Origin: Campylobacterales bacterium
GTDB taxonomy: Bacteria; Campylobacterota; Campylobacteria; Campylobacterales; Hydrogenimonadaceae
Assembly (NCBI GenBank): GCA_027081015.1
Contig: JALWMA010000082.1
Location: 40,737-104,736, forward strand
Reading direction: 5' to 3'
DNA: 64,000 bases
In this document: positions 41,861 through 53,300 of the stretch, in pieces
Layout: each line of letters opens with the position of its first letter
How positions within the stretch are numbered: position 1 is the first letter of the stretch
The notes under the pieces: generated by a model
What the model was told of the DNA's origin: nothing
The model's database searches: none
The model's input: the letters and a program-made list of their open reading frames with translations, nothing else
Program-made: the position numbers and the translations under genes

Positions 41861-42466
41861 ATGGCGAAAATGCACCTTTTCTCCCTTTTGGCGGCAGCCC
41901 TTTTGATCTTTACAGGCTGTGAAACGACCCAGCAGAAATCGAGAATCATCGACAGGGAGCAGCATAAAATAAGCTACGCCAAATCGATACTCGGGCAAAA
42001 GAGCGAACCGGACCCGAAAGAGCTCAAAAAGATGGAGCTCGAGTCGCAAAAAGAGATAGCCGAAATCCAGATGCGAAAAGCGATAGAGGTAGAGAAAGTA
42101 AAAGCCGAGGTAAAAAAGGCTGAACTTCAAAGCCGAAAAGAGATAGCGCTAAAAGAGGCCGAGATAAAAAAGAGCAGAATCGAAAACGAAAAGAGCAGCG
42201 ACAACTGGTTCATCATACTCTCCATACTCTTCTTCTCCATCCTGACTATACTGCTCTACAGACTCTTCAGAGAGCACCAGAGAACGAAACTACAGCTCCA
42301 CAAAGAGAGAATGGCACACGAAGCGAACATGAAAGAGAAAGAGCTGCAGGCGCAGATAGTACAGAAGCTCATAGACGCCGCCGGCAGCGGAAAACTGACC
42401 CCCGAACAGCACGAACGCCTTCTCGACTCCCTGAACAGCTCCAGACGCCTCCCCTACGGCAGGTAG
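41861..42466 (+). CDS. Lipoprotein with coiled-coil plus TM helix, paralogue of 6688..7344
   Basis: 201 aa; lipobox IFTGC, coiled coil, TM NWFIILSILFFSILTILLYRLF, tail QIVQKLIDAAGSGKLTPEQHERLLDSL. Confidence 0.75.
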   Translation: MAKMHLFSLLAAALLIFTGCETTQQKSRIIDREQHKISYAKSILGQKSEPDPKELKKMELESQKEIAEIQMRKAIEVEKVKAEVKKAELQSRKEIALKEAEIKKSRIENEKSSDNWFIILSILFFSILTILLYRLFREHQRTKLQLHKERMAHEANMKEKELQAQIVQKLIDAAGSGKLTPEQHERLLDSLNSSRRLPYGR

Positions 42467-42664
42467 GGGTGTGTCGGTTTTATAATATTGTATATATGAC
42501 ATTTTCCATTACAACCAGTGACTCAAACATTGAGTTATATTGACAAAAAATTCTCACTTTTACCTTTAATTAGAAAACAAAAATCATTAAAAATAAGTTA
42601 CAATTATATAAATAGAAGATGGCATTGATAGAAATTTGGAATCATAATTGAATTTGGAGAAGAG

Positions 42665-45499
42665 ATGAGCGCATTACCCTATGCTCCAGGCCAACGCATC
42701 ATCATACGTGATACCGAATGGGTGGTCCGACGAGTCGATCTTTTGGCCGATGGCGGTTATAAATTGACCTGCGAAGGTATCTCACCTTTCGTCAAAGGTA
42801 AAGAGTCGATCTTTTTGACCGGTTATGAAAAAGGTATTCAAATCATCGATCCGGCGCAGACGAGGTTGGTGGCGGATGATTCATCAGGCTATCATCGCTC
42901 GATGCTCTATATCGAGAGTTTGCTTCGGGAGTTGGTGCCCACGGACGATCGCATCTACAGGGCCCACAAAGCGGCGATGGATCTGGTGCCCTATCAGTTC
43001 GATCCGGCATTGCAGGCGTTAAATCAACCCAGACAACGCATTCTCATGGGCGATGCCGTGGGCCTTGGAAAAACCTTGGAGGCGGGCATCCTCGTCAGCG
43101 AATTGATCAAACGGGGACGCGGCAAACGCATTCTGGTATTGGCGGTCAAAAGTATGCTGACCCAGTTTCAAAAGGAGTTCTGGAACCGCTTCTCCATTCC
43201 CCTCATGCGCCTCGATTCGCAAGGAATCCAGCGGGTGCGCAGCCGCATTCCCGCCAATATGAACCCCTTCTACTACTACGACAAATCGATTATCTCCATC
43301 GATACGCTCAAACAAGAAGCCCTCTACCGCACCTACATCGAGCAGGCCTATTGGGATATCATCATCATCGACGAAGCCCACAATGTCGCCGACCGCAACA
43401 GCGGATCGCTTAAAGCCAAACTGGCCAAGCTTGTCGCCTCTCGCTGTGATTCACTCATTATGCTCTCGGCCACACCCCACGATGGAAGTGCAAAAAGTTT
43501 CGCCTCGCTGCTTAATCTTTTAGACCCCACAGCCATCCCCGACCCACAAGACTATACTGTAGACGATTTCAAAGACAAAGGTCTTGTGATACGTCGTTTC
43601 AAAAAGGATATCGCCGACCAGGTCAAAGAGGAGTTCAAACCTCGAAAGATTTTCATCGAAGAGGGCAGGGCGATCGCCACCGACGTGGAAGAGGCAGCCT
43701 TCGACCTTCTCTCCAAAATAGAACTCCACACCATCGACGCCCGCAAACGAAGGGGCAGCGAACTCTTTCGCACCACCCTCATCAAGTCGCTGATGTCTTC
43801 GCCCGTCGCCTGCATCGCCACCATCGAAGAGCGGCTCAAAAAACTTGAAAAGGCCGAGGGGGATTACGAAGAGGATATCGCCTCGCTGCAGCGTCTTAAA
43901 GATCTACTGGAGCGTATTGACGCAGACAACTTCTCCAAATACCAAAAACTGGTGGAGCTGATAAAAAAACGGATCAAATGGAAAAAGAGCGCTACCGACG
44001 ACCGTTTGGTCATCTTCACCGAACGCCTGCCGACGATGCACTTTTTAGCCCAGCACCTCAAAGCCGATCTTTCGCTCAATGACCAACAGCTCGTCACTCT
44101 CCACGGCGCGATGCCCGATGTGGAGATCAACCGCATCGTCGAGGATTTCGGTCAGGAGAACTCAAAAGTCCGTGTGCTGGTGGCCACCGACGTGGCCAGC
44201 GAGGGGATCAACCTCCACTACCTATCCCACCGGCTCTTCCATTTCGACATCCCCTGGTCGTTGATGGTCTTTCAGCAGCGAAACGGCCGGATCGACCGCT
44301 ACGGTCAGGAGAAGGAGCCAGAGATCTACTACATGCAAACCGCCAGCCAAAACCCAGAATTCAAAGGGGACAACCGCATTCTGGAAATCCTGATCGAAAA
44401 GGATCGCCAAGCCGCCGAGAACATCGGGGACCCTTCGGCCTTCATGAATGTCTACGATCCGGAAAAAGAGGAGGCGATCACTGCCGACGCCATAGCTTCA
44501 CATAAAGATCCCGAAGCCTTCTCCAAAGAGCTGGACGAGAATCTACAGCATTCGGAGTTCGACTTTCTCTCGCTGCTCGAAGAGGCCCAGGAGCATCGCA
44601 CCGAGGAATCGCCCGATTCGGTCTTCGTCGATCTGCCCACCATCTACAAAGACGATCATCACTACGCCACGACGGCCCTGAAGTTTCTCCAAAACCACGG
44701 CGGCGAAAAGCTCGAGGTTCTCTACGAGGAGGACCGCATCCGTCTCGTGCCGCCCGAAGATCTCAAATACCGCTTCAAGATGCTCCCCAAAGAGGTATGG
44801 CCAAAAGAGGGCTATTTTCTGCTGACCCAAAACCGCGACATCATCGACAAAGAGATCAAAGATTCCCGCAAAAACGAAGCCGCCTGGCCGCAGGTTCACT
44901 ACCTGTGGGAACAGCACCCTGTCATGGAGTGGCTGCGCGACAAGCTGCTGAGCAACTTCGACCGTCTCGAAGCCCCCATCCTGCACCTGCCCACCCTGAA
45001 ACCTTCGGAGACGATCTACCTCGTTTCGGGGCTTATCCCCAACAAAAAGGCTCAACCCCTCATCCATCACTGGATCGGGCTCTCTTTCGATAACGGCCAA
45101 TACCGTGAAACCCTGGGTTGGGAAGAGGTGGTGCGGCGGACCCGCCTGGGCAAAGAGGCTTTCTCCAACCCTGCCAAAGCTTTCGACACCGCCGCCTACG
45201 AAGCGATGCTCCCCCGGGCCATCGACGCGGCCAGAGAGTATATGCGGCGCCAATACGAAATCTTCGACAAAGAGATAACCGAGAAACTGCAACACCATTA
45301 CGACGAACTGGAAAAGCTCAAAAAGCGCCACATGAAGCGCTACAGCCTCTTTCACGACGAGGAGCTGGAGCAGAGCAGGGAAGGGCGCCGAATCAAAAAG
45401 ATTTTCGATGACTATTGGGAGTGGATGGAGGAGACGATGATTTTGGAAAAAGAGCCCTACATACAGGTCATCGCGGCCCTGGCAGGAGATGCGTCATGA
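42665..45499 (+). CDS. SNF2-family helicase, DrmD/DpdE/BrxHII-like (defence-associated)
   Basis: 944 aa; GDAVGLGKTLEAGIL Walker A, IIIDEAHNV Walker B, LSATPHDG, ATDVASEGINLHYLSHRLFHFDIPWSLMVFQQRNGRIDRYGQ. Confidence 0.88.
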   Translation: MSALPYAPGQRIIIRDTEWVVRRVDLLADGGYKLTCEGISPFVKGKESIFLTGYEKGIQIIDPAQTRLVADDSSGYHRSMLYIESLLRELVPTDDRIYRAHKAAMDLVPYQFDPALQALNQPRQRILMGDAVGLGKTLEAGILVSELIKRGRGKRILVLAVKSMLTQFQKEFWNRFSIPLMRLDSQGIQRVRSRIPANMNPFYYYDKSIISIDTLKQEALYRTYIEQAYWDIIIIDEAHNVADRNSGSLKAKLAKLVASRCDSLIMLSATPHDGSAKSFASLLNLLDPTAIPDPQDYTVDDFKDKGLVIRRFKKDIADQVKEEFKPRKIFIEEGRAIATDVEEAAFDLLSKIELHTIDARKRRGSELFRTTLIKSLMSSPVACIATIEERLKKLEKAEGDYEEDIASLQRLKDLLERIDADNFSKYQKLVELIKKRIKWKKSATDDRLVIFTERLPTMHFLAQHLKADLSLNDQQLVTLHGAMPDVEINRIVEDFGQENSKVRVLVATDVASEGINLHYLSHRLFHFDIPWSLMVFQQRNGRIDRYGQEKEPEIYYMQTASQNPEFKGDNRILEILIEKDRQAAENIGDPSAFMNVYDPEKEEAITADAIASHKDPEAFSKELDENLQHSEFDFLSLLEEAQEHRTEESPDSVFVDLPTIYKDDHHYATTALKFLQNHGGEKLEVLYEEDRIRLVPPEDLKYRFKMLPKEVWPKEGYFLLTQNRDIIDKEIKDSRKNEAAWPQVHYLWEQHPVMEWLRDKLLSNFDRLEAPILHLPTLKPSETIYLVSGLIPNKKAQPLIHHWIGLSFDNGQYRETLGWEEVVRRTRLGKEAFSNPAKAFDTAAYEAMLPRAIDAAREYMRRQYEIFDKEITEKLQHHYDELEKLKKRHMKRYSLFHDEELEQSREGRRIKKIFDDYWEWMEETMILEKEPYIQVIAALAGDAS

Positions 45500-48400
45500 A
45501 TCTGGTCGGCATCGTCAACGAAAACGAATTCTACACCTCCCACTATCTCAGTGAGATCTTCGAAAACGATATCAAAGAGCAAATCGACGCCTGGAATGCC
45601 GGAGCCGAAGAGGAGGAAGCTTTCACCCCACCCCATCGCCGTCTGCGGGGGATGTCGGGCGACTACTTCTCCATGCTCGACACGTTCCAAAAACGCCATA
45701 CCGCGACATTGGAGAAACTGGAGCTTTCGCGAAATTTCCTTCGACGATTGCTGGAGACATTGGGTTACGACTACGCTCCCAGAAGCGAAGAGCTCGAAAA
45801 CGGCGCCGTGCCGCTTCTGGGCAGCGTGGAGCGTGCCGACGGGTCGCCTCTGTTGTGGATGCTGGAGGGCTACTGCACCGAACCGTGCGACGTGCTGCAG
45901 ACCGCACCCATCACCGAACAGGTGGAAGAACTGCTCGACCCCATCGATGCGGAAAACTACGACGAAATCATCACCACCCACATCTTCAGCCTCGAAGAGC
46001 CGCCCCGCTGGGTGATGCTCCTCTCTCCCTGGCAGATCGTACTGATCGACCGCGCCAAATGGGCGCAGAAGCGCTATCTTCGCTTCGAACTCACCGAAAT
46101 CTTCGGCCGCAGGGAGGAGCCCACCCTCAAGGCGACGGCGGCACTGCTGCATGCCGACTCCCTCGTGCCCAAAGATGGCATGAGCCTGCTCGACACGCTG
46201 GATGAAAACTCCCACAAACACGCCTTCGGCGTCACAGAAGATCTCAAATACGCCCTGCGCGAAGCGATCGAACTGCTGGCCAACGAAGCCCTCCGCTACG
46301 CGCGGAGCCAACGCCCCGAACTGCTGGAAACCGAAGGACTTGACGAACGGCTCAGCCGCGAGAGCCTGCGTTACATGTACCGCCTGCTCTTTCTTTTCTA
46401 CATCGAGTCGCGGCCGGAGCTGGGTTACGTCCCCCTGGAGTCGGATGCCTATCTCAAGGGCTACTCCCTGGAAAACCTCCGGGACCTGGAGCTGATGCCG
46501 CTAACAACCGACCACGACAAAAACGGCTACTTCTTCGACGAATCGATCCGGCTGCTCTTCGCCATGATCTTCGAGGGCCGTCACTACGAAAGGCTGGGCA
46601 ACGGCCAGGAGCTTTTCGAAATCACGCCGTTGCGCTCTCACCTCTTCGATCCGCAGCACACGCCGTTTCTCAACAACGTGCGCATCCGCAACCATGTCTG
46701 GCAATCGATCATCCGCAGCCTCTCCCTGAGCCGCCCCCAAAAGGGTAAAAAAGGACGCGGGCGTATCAGCTACGCCAATCTGGGCATCAACCAACTGGGC
46801 GCAGTCTACGAAGCGCTGCTGAGCTACAAGGGTTTCATCGCCAAAGAGACGCTCTACGAAGTCAAAAAAGCGGGCACCGACCCCAACCCCCTGGAACACG
46901 CCTACTTTGTCACCGAGTCGCAGCTTTCGGAGTACAAAGAGAGCGAGCGGGTCTTCGACAAAGAGGGGAGACTGGTGCGCTACGAGCCGGGCACCTTCAT
47001 CTACCGCCTGGCGGGGCGCGACCGGGAAAAGTCCGCCTCCTACTATACCCCCGAAGTGCTCACCAAAAGCCTGGTCAAATACGCCCTCAAAGAGCTGCTA
47101 AAAGACAAAAGCGCCGACGAAATACTGGGCATCACCGTCTGCGAACCGGCCATGGGAAGCGCCGCATTCCTCAACGAAGCGATCAACCAGCTCGCCGAAG
47201 CCTACCTGCAGCGCAAGCAGATCGAAAGCGGTGAACGCATCTCCCACGACCGCTACATCCTCGAGCGCCAAAAGGTCAAGATGTTCATTGCCGACAACAA
47301 TGTCTTCGGCGTCGACCTGAACCCCACCGCAGTGGAGCTGGCGGAGATTTCGCTTTGGCTCAACGCGCTCTTTGCCGACGAGCACGAAACCTTCATCCCC
47401 TGGTTCGGTCTGCAGCTGGTCAACGGCAACTCCCTCATCGGCGCCCGCCGTCAGGTTTACGAAACCGCGCAACTTACCGCCAAAAGCAAAGATCTACTCT
47501 GGTACCGTGACGCCCCCAGGCGCCTGAACCCCAAAACACTCTGGCCGGTCAAAAAGAGAAAGAGCATACCGGTCCATCACGAAGCAGGCTCCCTCTTCGC
47601 CGATGAAACGCAACTTCCTCTCGAAACGGTGGAGGAGAAAGAGGAAAAGAGCGCAGGCCGCCGCACCCAAAGCGAAATCTACCACTTCCTCGTGGGCGAC
47701 AAGGCGATGGCCGACTACAGCGACAAGGTGGTCAAAAAGCTCAAAAAAGCGCAGATCGACACCATCAAAAGTTGGCGCAAAAAGTTCATCGAGCCCTATA
47801 CCCAAGAGGAGATCCAAACCCTCCTGCGTCTTAGCCGCGCCATCGACAAGCTCTGGCAGGAGCACACCCGCCACCAGCACGAGATGCGCCGCAAGACCAC
47901 CGACCCCCTAAAGGTCTGGGGCCAGCCCCCCAGCGGTCGCAAACTGACAAATCTAAAGTTCAAAGACACGGTATTGCATCAAGAGCGCAACTGCCAAGCG
48001 GTCAAAAACGCCTCCCCCTACCGCCGGCTCAAGATGGTCATGGACTACTGGTGCGCCCTGTGGTTCTGGCCCATCGACGAAGCCGAGCTCCTGCCCTCCC
48101 GCGCCGAGTATCTCGAAGAGATCTCCCGCATCGTCGAAAAGCGCGATGACATCCTGGTCAACCTGGAAAAGAACAAAACCCTCTTCGCCGAAACGATGGA
48201 CGAAGAGGAGATGAAGCTGCAGTTGGATGAATTGGGCTTCATAGACATCGAAGAGCTGGTGCAAAACAACCCCCGCCTACAGATCGTAGAGCGCGTCGCC
48301 AAAGCCCAGAAGTTTCTGCACTGGGAGCTAGAGTTTGCAGACATCTTCGCCAAACGGGGAGGCTTCGATCTGATTTTGGGGAATCCGCCGTGGCTACAAG

Positions 48401-50322
48401 TAGCGTGGGAAGAAACTGAAATTATATCTGATACATATCCAATATATGGTTTTAGAAAAAATTTGAAAAAAAACAAAGCGTCAATTATAGAATATCTATT
48501 CAATAAAAATATAAAATTTTCTAAATATTATATATCAGAATATATTGAAACTGCATCTACTCAAAATTTTCTCAGCGCAATTCAAAATTACCCCATTCTG
48601 GAGGGAATGAAGACAAATTTATATAAATGTTTTATGCCAGTCGGGTGGGAAATTTCAAACAAAAAAGGAGTTATTGGATTTTTGAATCCAGAAGGAGCAT
48701 ATGAAGACAAGTTTGGAGGTAAATTAAGAGTCGAAATATATAAAAGGTTAATTTATCATTTTCAGTTTCAGAATCAAAAGATGTTTTTCCCAATTGCACA
48801 TAGAAAGAGATATAGCATAAATATATTCAAAAATAATAAGAATTTAAATTATTTTATTTCTATATCAAACTTATTTGTTCCTAAAACAATTGATGATTCA
48901 TTTGAATTTTTTGGAGAGGATGATGTTGATGGGATAAAAAATTATAAAAATGAATGGAATACTAAAGGACATTCAAGTAGAATTATTAAAATTGATAACG
49001 AAATTTTAAAACTCTTTTCTAGTGTATTTGATGAAACAAATACTCCCTGTAATGAAGCTAGATTGCCAGCTATACATTCTATAGAATTGATTAATGTTTT
49101 AAAAAAGATAGATGAGTACCCTGTTAAATTAATATCGAAAAAAGAATCGTTTTTCACTACTTCAATGTTTGATGAAAATGGTGCACAAAATGAAGGTATT
49201 ATCAGAAAAGAAACATCTTTTAGAACAAATCTTGATGAGTTAATTATTTCAGGGCCTCATATATATATAGGTTCATTTTACTACAAAACGCCTAGAAAAA
49301 CATGTAACGAGAAAGCAGATTATGATGTTTTAGATTTATCAAACATTAGCAATGATTATATACAAAGAAGTAATTTTATTCCTATTAAGCCAAAATATTT
49401 TAATAAAATACCAAAATTTAACTATAAGAAAGTAACTGAGTTTTATAGACTTGCATATAGAGGAATGCTCCCGCCAGCAAATGAAAGGACTTTAATTGGC
49501 GCTATTATTCCTATGAAAATTGGACATACTCACGCAATAAGATCAATAGCTTTTAAAGATACCGAACTATTAATTCAACAAACTTTATACGGTATATCTT
49601 TAATAGGTGATTTTTTTATCAAGACAATAGGTATAAGTAATTTCAGTAGTAGTTTATTTGAAAAATTTCCAAATATAACAATTAATGATAAACTCCAAAT
49701 TAGGGTGTTATCTTTGTCCTCACTTACAATTTATTTCAAAAGTTTTTACGAAGAACAATTTAATAAATCCTTCAAAACAGACAGTTGGACCAAACCGAAT
49801 GACCCCCGCCTCAACCACGACTTTTTCAAAAACCTCACCCCCCACTGGCAGCGAAATGTCGCATTGCGCACCGATTACGAAAGACGCCAGGCACTGGTGG
49901 AGATCGATGTACTCGTAGCCCAGGAGCTTGGCTTGACTCTGGATGAGCTAAAAACGATTTATCGCATCCAGTTCCCCGTCCTGCGTCAAAACGAAAACGA
50001 AACCTACTACGACATCAACGGCCGCATCGTCTTCACCGTCTCCAAAGGCCTCACCGGTATAGGCCTCCCCCGCCGAGCCCGCCGAGACGACCGACCATGC
50101 AAAATCGTCATCGACGGCGAAGCGGTAGCAGAAAAACCCCTCGGCTGGGAAGATATAGCCGAGATGCAAGAGGGCGAAATCCACCGCACCATCACCGACG
50201 ACACCCTACCCGGCGGCCCGATAGAGCGCACCATCGTCTATAAAGCACCTTTTGCAAAATGCGACAGAGAAGAGGATTACGAGGTCGCGTGGAGAGAATT
50301 TGAGAGGAGGAAGCAGAAATGA
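45496..50322 (+). CDS. Eco57I/DrmMI-like DNA N6-adenine methyltransferase, possibly with restriction activity
   Basis: About 1608 aa from MNLVGIVNENEFYTSHYLSEIFE; motif I VCEPAMGSAAFLNEAINQLAEAYL, motif IV LILGNPPWLQVAWEE; ATGA overlap with upstream helicase. Confidence 0.87.
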   Translation: MNLVGIVNENEFYTSHYLSEIFENDIKEQIDAWNAGAEEEEAFTPPHRRLRGMSGDYFSMLDTFQKRHTATLEKLELSRNFLRRLLETLGYDYAPRSEELENGAVPLLGSVERADGSPLLWMLEGYCTEPCDVLQTAPITEQVEELLDPIDAENYDEIITTHIFSLEEPPRWVMLLSPWQIVLIDRAKWAQKRYLRFELTEIFGRREEPTLKATAALLHADSLVPKDGMSLLDTLDENSHKHAFGVTEDLKYALREAIELLANEALRYARSQRPELLETEGLDERLSRESLRYMYRLLFLFYIESRPELGYVPLESDAYLKGYSLENLRDLELMPLTTDHDKNGYFFDESIRLLFAMIFEGRHYERLGNGQELFEITPLRSHLFDPQHTPFLNNVRIRNHVWQSIIRSLSLSRPQKGKKGRGRISYANLGINQLGAVYEALLSYKGFIAKETLYEVKKAGTDPNPLEHAYFVTESQLSEYKESERVFDKEGRLVRYEPGTFIYRLAGRDREKSASYYTPEVLTKSLVKYALKELLKDKSADEILGITVCEPAMGSAAFLNEAINQLAEAYLQRKQIESGERISHDRYILERQKVKMFIADNNVFGVDLNPTAVELAEISLWLNALFADEHETFIPWFGLQLVNGNSLIGARRQVYETAQLTAKSKDLLWYRDAPRRLNPKTLWPVKKRKSIPVHHEAGSLFADETQLPLETVEEKEEKSAGRRTQSEIYHFLVGDKAMADYSDKVVKKLKKAQIDTIKSWRKKFIEPYTQEEIQTLLRLSRAIDKLWQEHTRHQHEMRRKTTDPLKVWGQPPSGRKLTNLKFKDTVLHQERNCQAVKNASPYRRLKMVMDYWCALWFWPIDEAELLPSRAEYLEEISRIVEKRDDILVNLEKNKTLFAETMDEEEMKLQLDELGFIDIEELVQNNPRLQIVERVAKAQKFLHWELEFADIFAKRGGFDLILGNPPWLQVAWEETEIISDTYPIYGFRKNLKKNKASIIEYLFNKNIKFSKYYISEYIETASTQNFLSAIQNYPILEGMKTNLYKCFMPVGWEISNKKGVIGFLNPEGAYEDKFGGKLRVEIYKRLIYHFQFQNQKMFFPIAHRKRYSINIFKNNKNLNYFISISNLFVPKTIDDSFEFFGEDDVDGIKNYKNEWNTKGHSSRIIKIDNEILKLFSSVFDETNTPCNEARLPAIHSIELINVLKKIDEYPVKLISKKESFFTTSMFDENGAQNEGIIRKETSFRTNLDELIISGPHIYIGSFYYKTPRKTCNEKADYDVLDLSNISNDYIQRSNFIPIKPKYFNKIPKFNYKKVTEFYRLAYRGMLPPANERTLIGAIIPMKIGHTHAIRSIAFKDTELLIQQTLYGISLIGDFFIKTIGISNFSSSLFEKFPNITINDKLQIRVLSLSSLTIYFKSFYEEQFNKSFKTDSWTKPNDPRLNHDFFKNLTPHWQRNVALRTDYERRQALVEIDVLVAQELGLTLDELKTIYRIQFPVLRQNENETYYDINGRIVFTVSKGLTGIGLPRRARRDDRPCKIVIDGEAVAEKPLGWEDIAEMQEGEIHRTITDDTLPGGPIERTIVYKAPFAKCDREEDYEVAWREFERRKQK

Positions 50323-53300
50323 GAATTACTCTGCCTCCATTAGAAAAAGTGTATTATAAAAAAGTTGGTCACAAGAATATAGTTAGACAATTACTCTCTC
50401 CAGAAATAATTGGGGAATATAGATTTATCTCTTCTAATCGAGGTTATTCGACCATAGAGGTTGATTCAAAACAGATATATTTAGCTAAAGAGTTAGATTT
50501 TTGTCCTAGTGAAGCAGAATATGTCATAAAAGTAAATAAAAAAGCTAGAGATGAAGCTATAGTCAATAGTGAAATTAAATTCTTAAAATGGCTAAAGCAT
50601 CCACTAGATAATGAATTTAGCACCGATGAGATTTTAGATTCATGGGAAAATAATTTTAACTTTATAGAGGAAAATACTGACAGACATATAAAAGGTCTCA
50701 GAGAACCACAGATAGCAGCTCTTTACTCTATTTTGAGTCATATCAAAGTTTCAGAAGAAATGGGAATTGTTGTCATGCCCACAGGAACAGGGAAAACCGA
50801 GACGATGTTGTCAACTTTGGTTTCTAATCAATGTAAAAAGATTTTAATAACTGTTCCTTCAGATGCGTTAAGAGAACAAATTTTCAATAAATTTCTGACA
50901 CTTGGATTGTTAAAACAATTTCATATAGTCGATAATAGTGCACTATATCCAAGAGTGGGAATGATTAAAGATAAATTTTCTTCTATCCAAGAATTGAATA
51001 GTTTTTTAGATGAAAGTAATGTTGTGGTTACAACAATGAGCATGCTATCGAACTTTTCTTCCGATATGCTCTCATCAATGGCGGAGTCCTTTGAATATAT
51101 CTTTATAGATGAGGCGCATCATAGTGAAGCAAGTTCATGGTCTAAAGTAAGAAGTTCTTTTCTCAAAAAACAAATTATACAGTTTACGGCAACACCATTT
51201 AGAAATGATGGGAAAAGATTAGATGGAAAAATAATTTTCAATTTTTCGCTAAAGAAAGCGCAAGAGCAAGGGTATTTTAAACCGATAAAATTTATTTCTA
51301 TTCGAGAATACGACTTAGAAAAGGGTGATAAATTAATTGCTCAAAAAGCAGTTGAACGATTAAGAAAAGATATCGCAAATGGGCACAATCACATCCTCAT
51401 GGCAAGGTGTGAAAATAAAAAAAGAGCTGCAGAAATCTTCCAGTTATATGAAGAACATGAAGATCTATCCCCTGTACTTATACATTCATCCATAGCAAAC
51501 AAAAAAGAAATAATGGCTTCTATTGTTAATGGCGAACATAAAATTATAGTTGCAGTAGATATGCTTGGAGAAGGCTTTGATCTACCACAATTAAAGATAG
51601 CGGCTTTTCACGATATACGAAAAAGTTTACCTGTTACCCTACAGGTTGCTGGTCGTTTCACAAGAACATCTCTAGACAATGACCTTGGTGAAGCAACATT
51701 TATCGCAAATTTGGCTGATGCAAAAGTAGAAGAAGAGTTGGCGGAGCTATATGCCAGAGATGCTGACTGGAATATATTATTGTCAGATTTAAGTGCTGGT
51801 CGAACAGAAGACAAGATTGAATTAGATGAGTTTATAAGAGGCTTTAACGGTTTAGATGAATCCAAAATACCTTTTCAGAATATTCGTATGGCAATGAGTG
51901 CTGTAGTTTATAAAAATAATTCTACCTCTTATAATCTTTCAAATTTCAAATATGGGCTCAATGGATATGATAAGTTTGAGTATAAATATGAATATTATAA
52001 TCATGAAAACAATACATTGGTTGTCATTTATGCTGATACTAATAATCTAGAGTGGGTTAACTACAAAGAAATATATGAGCTTCATTGGGAATTGATGGTT
52101 TTATATTATGATGAAGCAACTAAGCTACTGTACATCCACAGCTCTGATAAATCAAGTCTTTACAAAGATGTGGCCACTAGTATTTTAAACAAAGATGCTC
52201 GTCTATTAAATGAGCTAAATGTATTTAAAGTTTTTCATGACATCTCAAGAGTTACTCTACAAAATGTTGGCTTGAAAGAATTTTTGAGCAAACATATTCG
52301 TTTTACAATGAGAACAGGGACCGATGTTGCAGAGGCATTATCTGCTTCAATGCAAGCTAAGGCACAAAAAGCATTTCTTTTTGGAACCGGTTATAAAAAT
52401 GGAGAAAAAATAACTCTAGGATGCTCTTATAAAGGTAGGATTTGGAGCTACTCCAGAGGCAATTTAAAAGACTATGTTAAATGGTGTAATACAATAGGTA
52501 CTAAAATAATTGATCCAAGCATAGATGCAAACCTGATTTTAAAAGATACTCTTATTCCTGTTTTTGTCAATGCTATACCAGATAAGTATCCTATTTCGAT
52601 TGATTGGGATGAAGGTTATTATGAGTTCAGCGATTCAAAAACATATATCAATATCAACGGCAACAAAATTAGCATAATAGACTTGGGATTGGAAATCGAT
52701 AGTTCAAGAAAGGGTGAAATTATATTTTCACTTAGAACTCCATTTCATGCAATTAATTTTAGACAAGAAATAATTCAAGAGACTGACTCATCAACAAGTG
52801 AAACATTTTATGATTATAAATATGAACAACTCTCATCAGAAACCATAGATATTACCATCGGCACTAAGACATTACCTTTTCTTGATTATCTTAAAGAGAA
52901 TCCTATTACAGTTTGGTTCGCAGATGGTTCTTCTTTACAAGGTAATAAATTTGTAGAGTTAAAACAATTGATACAACCATACCCTAATGAAAAATTAATT
53001 GCATGGAATTGGGAAGGTGTTGACATAAAAAAAGAAGCACAAGGGGTTGAGCTTTTAGTCACTGATTCTATCCAGTATAGGATGATCGAAACTTTAAAAG
53101 AGGATGATCTTGATATTATTTATGATGATGACGGGCCTGGTGAAATTGCAGATATTGTCACAGTCAAGGAAACAGATGATGAAATATATATTCGATTTTA
53201 TCATTTAAAATATGCTCATGGAGAAGCTGTTGGAAAAAGAGTTGCAGATTTTTATGAAGTTTGTGGACAAGCACAAAAATCAATTCATTGGAAACATAAA

